Below, one piece after another: positions 54,196 to 64,000 of a stretch of 64,000 nucleotides of DNA; the first letter of the stretch is position 1; the number at the start of each line of letters is the position of its first letter. This DNA is from Tractidigestivibacter montrealensis. GTDB lineage: Bacteria; Actinomycetota; Coriobacteriia; Coriobacteriales; Atopobiaceae. The stretch covers positions 434,001-498,000 of the forward strand of contig NZ_JANSKA010000001.1 in NCBI RefSeq assembly GCF_024741235.1, given 5' to 3'. Both the position numbers and the translations under genes were made by a program. Under the pieces are notes generated by a model. That model worked only from the letters and a program-made list of their open reading frames with translations, was not told the DNA's origin and searched no databases.

Positions 54196-55308
54196 CTACT
54201 CCTCCTCGTCGTCATCCAGACCAAGGACAGTCCTGCCGATGGCGTCCGTTGCCACGATGGCTGCATAGAGCTCGTCGGGCGTGACGTCACCTGCCAGGTT
54301 GTGGATCGTCTCGCCGGGGACGCAGGCGTTCTTGGCGATGGTGCGAATCTCGTCGTCGGTGGTGATGCCCAGCTCCTTCAGCGTGACCGGCAGGCCAACC
54401 TCGAGGCAGAACTCCTGCACGTCGAGGAACTCCTCCTCCGTTGCGCCCTCGAGCGTGAGCTGCACCAGGGTGCCAAAGGCCACGCAGTTGCCGTGGGGCA
54501 CGGTGTGACCACCGAGCGAGGTAAGGCCGTTGTAGAAGGAGTGCGCCGCCGCGCAGTTGACGTTGTCAGCACCAATGCCGGAGAGGTAGACGTTGGCCTC
54601 GATAATGGCGTCCAGGGCAGGCGTCACCACGTGCTTCTCGCACGCGGCAAGCGCCTGGGTGCCGTAGTCGCGCAGCGTCTGGTAGCAGAGCTTGGCGAGC
54701 GCCATGCCGGCACGCGTGATGCCCGTGCCCTCGAGGCTGGGAGACTCGGTGCGGATGGATGCGCGGCCCTCGAAGTAGGTGCCCAGGGCGTCACCCATGC
54801 CGGCGACCAGGAAGCGCACCGGGGCGTTTGCGATGACCTGGGAATCAACCATGACGGCATCGGGGTTGGTGGGATAGAAGAGGTACTTGTCAAAGCTGCC
54901 GTCGTCGTTGTAGATGACCGAGAGACCCGTGCAGGGCGCGTCGGTGGCTGCGACGGTGGGGATGATCACCACGTGCTTGCCGGTATAGTAGGCCGTGGCC
55001 TTGGCGGTGTCGACGGCAGAGCCGCCACCCACGGCCACCACGGCATCGATGCTGTCCTCCTCGACGATTGCCTTCATCTTGGCAATCTCGCCCTTGCTCG
55101 AGATGCCGCCAAAGATCTCGTAGCGACGGTAGTCGCCTGCGTCGCCAAAGCTCTCCTCAAGCTGGTCATGGCAGGCCTTGTAGCCGCTCTTCGAGCACAC
55201 GAAGAGCCAGCGCTTGCCCATATAGCCCATCTCGTCCTTGAACTTGAGCAGGGCACCCTTGCCCTGGACGTACTTCAGGGGCTCACGCATTGCACGCAAC
55301 AGCTTCAT
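54196..55308 (-). CDS. gldA: Glycerol dehydrogenase-family enzyme
   Basis: A zinc- or iron-dependent NAD(H) enzyme of 370 residues, oxidising glycerol or reducing dihydroxyacetone or a related ketone. The nucleotide site is AVVAVGGGSAVDTAKATAYY near residue 95, then IPTVAATDAPCTGLSVIY. Metal ligands are in GMGDALGTYFEGR (Asp), CAAAHSFYNGL (His) and GHTVPHGNCVAFG (His). The start has AAGGGA seven bases away. It follows the metal P-ATPase on the same strand. The acidic tail (GLDDDEEE) is unusual. Whether the true substrate is glycerol is not certain. Confidence 0.88.
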   Translation of the reverse strand: MKLLRAMREPLKYVQGKGALLKFKDEMGYMGKRWLFVCSKSGYKACHDQLEESFGDAGDYRRYEIFGGISSKGEIAKMKAIVEEDSIDAVVAVGGGSAVDTAKATAYYTGKHVVIIPTVAATDAPCTGLSVIYNDDGSFDKYLFYPTNPDAVMVDSQVIANAPVRFLVAGMGDALGTYFEGRASIRTESPSLEGTGITRAGMALAKLCYQTLRDYGTQALAACEKHVVTPALDAIIEANVYLSGIGADNVNCAAAHSFYNGLTSLGGHTVPHGNCVAFGTLVQLTLEGATEEEFLDVQEFCLEVGLPVTLKELGITTDDEIRTIAKNACVPGETIHNLAGDVTPDELYAAIVATDAIGRTVLGLDDDEEE

Positions 55309-55397
55309 GGCGGTTCCCTTCTGTCATTGCGGCCGTGGCCTTCTCCACGGCATACGCAGTTGACAGTATTCCCATCATGTCAGCCTGAGATAGGCCA

Positions 55398-55429
55398 CCG
55401 CCACCGAAAGCGAAATTTTCCGGTGGCGG
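55398..55429 (-). terminator. Stem-loop after the P-ATPase gene
   Basis: CCGCCACCG (55398-55406) and CGGTGGCGG (55421-55429) form a perfect 9-bp stem, with no T-tract on the minus strand. It may slow or stop transcription into gldA. Confidence 0.4.
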
Positions 55430-55461
55430 CGAGGTTCAAGCAATGATGTATGTTGGGCTAT

Positions 55462-57468
55462 CTAGCGCAGAACGCGCATGACGTTGAGCACACAGAGCAC
55501 CATGACGCCCACGTCACCAAAGACGGCGAGCCACATGGGGGCGAGACCAACCACGGCAAGGCAGAGGATGGCGACCTTCACCGCAATGGCAAAGACAATG
55601 TTCTGACGGGCGATGCGGATGGCGCGGCGGGCAATACGGATGGCCACGGCAATCTTGGAGGGCTTGTCATCCATGAGAACCACGTCCGCGGCCTCGATGG
55701 CGGCATCCGAGCCCATGGCGCCCATGGCAATTCCCACGTCCGCGCGGGCGAGGACCGGCGCATCGTTGATGCCGTCACCCACAAAGGCGAGCGTGGCGTC
55801 GCCCTCGCGCTCGCCGAGGAGACGCTCAACCTGATCAACCTTACCCACAGGGAGAAGCTCTGCGTGGTACTCGTCAAGTCCGAGTTCGCGGGCGACGCTT
55901 GCCGCAGCATCCTCGCGGTCGCCGGTGAGCATTACGCAGCGGTGGACTCCCTCGGCCTTGATGTTGGCAATCGCCTCTCGAGAGTCGTCCTTGACCTCGT
56001 CGGAGATGTGGATGTGACCGGCATACTCGCCGTCCACGGCCACGTGCACCACAGTCCCCCCAGCGGTATGGCAGCCCTGCCAGGTGGCACCCACCTCATC
56101 CATCAGGCGGTCGTTGCCAACTGCCACCCTATGGCCGTTGACCGTGGCAAGCACGCCGTGGCCGGCCTCCTCGGTAACGTCAGTCACGGTGCAGCCGTCG
56201 TGATCACTGGGATAGGCATCGCGAAGCGCGGCCGCGATGGGGTGCGTGGAGTTGTGCTCCACATGAGCGGCCAAGTGGAGGAGCTGCTCTTCGGTCAGAT
56301 GCGACGGGTGGACCGTGGTGACCTTGAAGACGCCCTTGGTGAGCGTGCCCGTCTTGTCGAAGACAACGGTCTGCGCCTTTGCCAGAGCCTCGAGGTAGTT
56401 CGACCCCTTCACGAGGATGCCGTGCTTGGAGGCGCTGCCGATGCCACCAAAGAACGTGAGGGGCACCGAGAGGACCAGCGCACAGGGGCACGAGACCACG
56501 AGGAAGGTGAGAGCGCGCAGGAGCCACTTGGCGAAGTTGGCGCCAAAGTCACCCGAGACGAGCGGCGGAAGCACAGCCACTGCAATGGCCAGGTAGACCA
56601 CGATGGGCGTATAGACCTTGGCAAAGCGCTTGATGAACTTCTCGGAGCGGGACTTATTGGAGCCGGCATTCTTGACCATGTCGATGATCTTGCTTGCCGT
56701 GGACTCGCCAAAGGCCTTGGTCACGCGCAGGCGAAGCACGCCGGAAAGGTTCACGCAGCCAGAGAACGCAGCCTCGCCGGGCTTGACGGAGCGCGGCACG
56801 GACTCGCCGGTGATGGCGCGGGTGTCGAGGCTTGAGGTGCCTTCAATCACGGTTCCGTCGAGGGGGATCTTCTCGCCAGGCTTTACCAGGATGACCTCCC
56901 CCACCTGCACCGAATTGGGGTCGACAACGGCCACCTCGCCGTTGCGCTCGACGTTTGCGGTATCGGGGCGGATGTCCAGGAGCTCCTTGATCGAGCGCTT
57001 GGAATTGCCCTCGGCGATGCCCTCGAAGAGCTCACCCACCTGGAAGAAGAGCATTACGAAGACGGCCTCGGCAAACTGGGGCTCTCCGCCGGGCACAAAG
57101 CCAATGAGCAGGGCACCAATGGTGGCGATGGACATGAGGAAGTCCTCATCGAAGGGGTGCCCATGCGCCACAGACTCGGCGGCCTCGGCAATCACGCTAC
57201 CTCCCGCGACCACGTAGGACGGCAGGTAGATGAGGAGCTGCGCCCAGAGCGGCAGGTCTGTCAGGCGCTGGATGATAACTGCCGCGACGAGAAGCACCGC
57301 GGCTACGATGATGCGACGCATGAGGACCGACGGGTCCTCGTCGTCATCGTCCTCTTCGCCACCGTCACCCTCGCCTTCGAGCGCCTCCTCGTCATCATCG
57401 GCGCAGGTAGCGCAGGTGACCTTCTCGTCCTTCTCTTCACCCTCGTGGTGGCAGCATGAGCAAGACAT
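55462..57468 (-). CDS. Zinc/cadmium-type P1B ATPase
   Basis: Pumps metal ions out of the cell, 668 residues from MSCSCCHHEGEEKDEKVTC, with GGAGGA eight bases before. The cysteine- and acid-rich N-terminus (residues 2-45) replaces a normal HMA domain and likely binds metal. Helices follow, with the ion motif SCPCAL near residue 322, TGES, the phosphorylated Asp371 in VFDKTGTLTKG and GDGINDAPVLARADVGIAMG. The CPC motif fits zinc, cadmium or lead. The SmtB-type operator in front and the ArsR gene upstream support metal-induced expression. Confidence 0.92.
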   Translation of the reverse strand: MSCSCCHHEGEEKDEKVTCATCADDDEEALEGEGDGGEEDDDDEDPSVLMRRIIVAAVLLVAAVIIQRLTDLPLWAQLLIYLPSYVVAGGSVIAEAAESVAHGHPFDEDFLMSIATIGALLIGFVPGGEPQFAEAVFVMLFFQVGELFEGIAEGNSKRSIKELLDIRPDTANVERNGEVAVVDPNSVQVGEVILVKPGEKIPLDGTVIEGTSSLDTRAITGESVPRSVKPGEAAFSGCVNLSGVLRLRVTKAFGESTASKIIDMVKNAGSNKSRSEKFIKRFAKVYTPIVVYLAIAVAVLPPLVSGDFGANFAKWLLRALTFLVVSCPCALVLSVPLTFFGGIGSASKHGILVKGSNYLEALAKAQTVVFDKTGTLTKGVFKVTTVHPSHLTEEQLLHLAAHVEHNSTHPIAAALRDAYPSDHDGCTVTDVTEEAGHGVLATVNGHRVAVGNDRLMDEVGATWQGCHTAGGTVVHVAVDGEYAGHIHISDEVKDDSREAIANIKAEGVHRCVMLTGDREDAAASVARELGLDEYHAELLPVGKVDQVERLLGEREGDATLAFVGDGINDAPVLARADVGIAMGAMGSDAAIEAADVVLMDDKPSKIAVAIRIARRAIRIARQNIVFAIAVKVAILCLAVVGLAPMWLAVFGDVGVMVLCVLNVMRVLR

Positions 57469-57521
57469 CGTGTCCTCCATTGGTTCAGCCGTACACCTTG
57501 GCGCTCATGTGTCTAATCCAG

Positions 57522-57577
57522 TGAACACATGAGCACGTGTTCATACGTACACTACCATGTTGGTGCATATGGGTCAA
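57522..57577 (-). promoter_or_regulatory. P-ATPase promoter with SmtB/CadC-type operator
   Basis: On the minus strand -35 TTGACC (57572-57577) and -10 TAGTGT (57549-57554) are 17 bases apart. Directly downstream, TGAACACATG and CACGTGTTCA (57522-57543) form a 10-2-10 inverted repeat with one mismatch. TGAACA-N-TGTTCA is the hallmark of ArsR/SmtB repressor sites. Metal release of the repressor should start transcription. Confidence 0.75.
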
Positions 57578-57589
57578 TGGAGGTCCCGC

Positions 57590-58051
57590 GCCCAGCGCAC
57601 GGCACTCTTCCCCGCCACCGTTCTTTGCAGGCATATCTGAAACGGACGTAAAGCTTCCACAGTTCCCCGCTCCCGATTTAGAAAAATGAGACTTTTTCTG
57701 CGGCTGGCGTGTGTTCCTTGCGCGTATCCCGCGGTCCTCTCCGATTTATTGCGCGATATTCTTTGCCAAATCTGCGTCATCCCAGTTGGGTGATTAGTCA
57801 TCAAGGAAATTCGCGCAATAAATGCGGCGTGGAGGAGAGATTGAGGAGGAGACATCCACCTACAGCCAAGCCTCAACGAGCGGCAAAGCGACCCCGCCCG
57901 CATCCCTGTTCTTTGTCGGTTTTTGAGAAGTCAGACGGACGATTGCGCAGGTCAAGAGTATCGCAGTTCTCAGATTCCGCTAGAGAACACCGTTTTGTGT
58001 ACGGAGGACATCGCTAGGAGACAGCCGAGAGAAACGGCATCTGAGCGTGAC
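57590..58051. other. Non-coding stretch between P-ATPase and arsR
   Basis: No supported gene. One 109-codon frame on the minus strand has no ribosome-binding site or family likeness. It holds AGAAAAA-N6-TTTTTCT near 57680-57700, a large inverted repeat (57741-57827) and GTTCTC/GAGAAC near 57974-57996. Confidence 0.5.
57741..57827. repeat. Long imperfect inverted repeat
   Basis: ATTTATTGCGCGA (exact over 13 bases) occurs on each strand, extended by CCG and ATTCTTTG/ATTTCCTTG-like ends to about 25 bases per arm. The loop of about 36 bases has a small hairpin of its own (TCCCA/TGGGT). It may be a hairpin element or a relic. Function unknown. Confidence 0.6.
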
Positions 58052-58396
58052 CTACTCCTCGCTGGCACGCACGGGCTCGGCGGCGTGCAGCAGGCCAACG
58101 GAGATGAGGGTGGTCACATGTTCGTCTGCCAGCGAGTAGATCACCCGACGTCCGTCTCGGCGGGCAGTCACCAACCCTCGGTCGCGCAGCAGCCGTAGCT
58201 GGTGCGATATTGCCGACTGCGAGACGGCGCAGATCTCCTCAAGGTCAGAGACGCTCTTCTCGCCCAGCGAGAGCGCCCCCAGAATGCGGAAGCGCGTCAG
58301 GTCAGAGAGCGCGTCAAAAATCTGCGTGGCGTCATAGACCACGTCGTCGTTAGAAAGGTACTCGTCGAGAAGGCCCCTCGAGCACGCCTCATTCAT
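58052..58396 (-). CDS. ArsR/SmtB-family metal-responsive repressor
   Basis: A winged-helix repressor of 114 residues, starting MNEACSRGLLDEYL after GGAGGA. The recognition helix region reads VSDLEEICAVSQSAISHQLRLLRDRGLVTARRDGRRVIYSL. A Cys near the N-terminus and DEHVTTLI in the last helix could give the metal site. It lies upstream of the P-ATPase on the same strand, and the operator before that gene is its probable target. Which metal it senses is not shown. Confidence 0.9.
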   Translation of the reverse strand: MNEACSRGLLDEYLSNDDVVYDATQIFDALSDLTRFRILGALSLGEKSVSDLEEICAVSQSAISHQLRLLRDRGLVTARRDGRRVIYSLADEHVTTLISVGLLHAAEPVRASEE

Positions 58397-58575
58397 GGGT
58401 CCTCCCCCCACCGTTGGCGGCACAATCAACTCTCATTCTGGTTCATGGTACCCGGTTACCGCTTGGCTGGCACACGAGCCCATTTGCCGTAGGTCAACAG
58501 CACGGCGGGCCAACGCATAAGACCATTATCTTTAGCCCATGGGGAAGATCGCGCTACCACACCTATTGAACTTGA

Positions 58576-58953
58576 ATGGCAGAGGAGAGCCCCACGGAGA
58601 ACGGCCCCCGCTCAAAGGCTGGCTACCACGCCTACGCACAGGCATCGGTTGTCATTGGAATACTTGCCGCCTCGCTCCCGGCTGGAGTAGCAAAGATCGC
58701 GTGTTGGGTCGTCCTTCTCCCCTCCGTGCTCGCCTTCCCTTACATGACAAGAAGGTTTGACATACCCATGGGCAGCAGGCTTTTCGTGATCACGCATGCC
58801 ATCTTGTACAGCCTGCTCTGGCTGCTCCTTGGCGCCAACGCACTTGGCGTCCAGCTCCCCTACGACACGCTGTACGTTGCGTGGATCGTGGTACTTCTTG
58901 GCGCAGCCTGTACGCAGGGCTTCATCAAAGCACGCAAGCGCTCGCACACAAAA
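58576..58953 (+). CDS. Small membrane protein-like ORF without a stop codon
   Basis: Plus-strand frame beginning MAEESPTENGPRSKAG, with three hydrophobic helices (about residues 22-58, 70-92 and 100-118) and a basic end (ARKRSHTKRA). It looks like a real small membrane protein, but there is no stop before the rpoC terminator hairpin, and the frame stays open far into the antisense of rpoC. The end given is the last codon before the hairpin. No good ribosome-binding site is seen. It may be a decayed gene or one whose end was overwritten. Confidence 0.4.
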
Positions 58954-58980
58954 CGGGCCCCGACGCGATGCCGGGGCCCG
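58947..58980 (-). terminator. Intrinsic terminator of rpoBC
   Basis: CGGGCCCCG (58954-58962) and CGGGGCCCG (58972-58980) form a perfect stem. On the minus strand TTTTGTG follows. Confidence 0.85.
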
Positions 58981-59025
58981 TCTATCTATCTGTGCGGCAG
59001 GTTCGCCACCTGGCCCGTGCGTGGG

Positions 59026-63471
<4,446 letters not shown>

Positions 63472-63476
63472 AGTCG

Positions 63477-64000
<524 letters not shown>

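Noticed and set aside
57574-57903. 109-codon minus-strand ORF upstream of the P-ATPase
   Set aside because: No start signal, no family likeness, and it spans the inverted repeat.

Overview
The window looks like chromosome of a high-GC Gram-positive anaerobe, most likely a coriobacterium of the Olsenella/Atopobium type. This is an inference. It rests on the GC-rich codon use, the actinobacterial-style ribosomal proteins (zinc-binding S14, L36 and L24), the NfnAB-type anaerobic electron-transfer enzyme, the maltodextrin ABC, PTS and alpha-amylase sugar genes, and the frequent GGAGG ribosome-binding sites. No phage, insertion sequence, rRNA or CRISPR array was seen. The only tRNA found is tRNA-Gln(TTG).

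Layout. 1-9041: a maltodextrin locus on the minus strand (binding lipoprotein, two permeases, ATPase, 4-alpha-glucanotransferase, glycogen phosphorylase cut by the window edge) facing a divergent GntR/UTRA regulator across a promoter region with inverted repeats. 9019-12392: a membrane hydrolase-like gene with a suspicious tail, a HAD phosphatase and an alpha-glucoside-type PTS IICB. 12491-23686: tRNA-Gln, prs, a CLC-type channel, glmU, alpha-amylase, asparaginase, a frameshifted MFS transporter, pth and nfnAB. 23687-24483: a non-coding stretch with a terminator, an inverted repeat and a striking four-copy repeat around an AT-rich core. 24484-25247: a lipoprotein barnase with its barstar. 25453-30871: three family-2 glycosyltransferases, an LCP-like envelope protein and a His-rich ten-helix metal exporter. 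30902-50902: truA and then the alpha, spc and S10 ribosomal gene clusters, all on the minus strand. 50943-53943: the str cluster (rpsL-rpsG-fusA-rpsJ). 54196-58953: glycerol dehydrogenase, a zinc/cadmium-type P-ATPase with its ArsR repressor, and a small membrane ORF without a stop codon. 59026-64000: rpoC and the end of rpoB.

How the genes work together. The first locus should import maltodextrins, rearrange them with MalQ and phosphorolyse them with GlgP. The cytoplasmic alpha-amylase and the PTS add other routes for alpha-glucans. prs, glmU and pth are housekeeping genes often found together in Gram-positives. The long ribosomal block is unusual in being broken at several points: a D-2-hydroxyacid dehydrogenase and a zinc-ribbon membrane protein sit between rplX and rplE; a second zinc-ribbon membrane protein sits between rpsJ and rplC, behind a strong terminator; and a metal/glycerol segment separates rpoBC from rpsL. 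New promoters can be seen before rplE, rplC and rpsL, so the block is several transcription units.

The best candidates for something new are the symmetric repeat array at 24132-24381 next to the lipoprotein barnase/barstar pair, the two zinc-ribbon membrane proteins lodged in the ribosomal clusters, and the arginine at position 88 of S12, a substitution known elsewhere to give streptomycin resistance.
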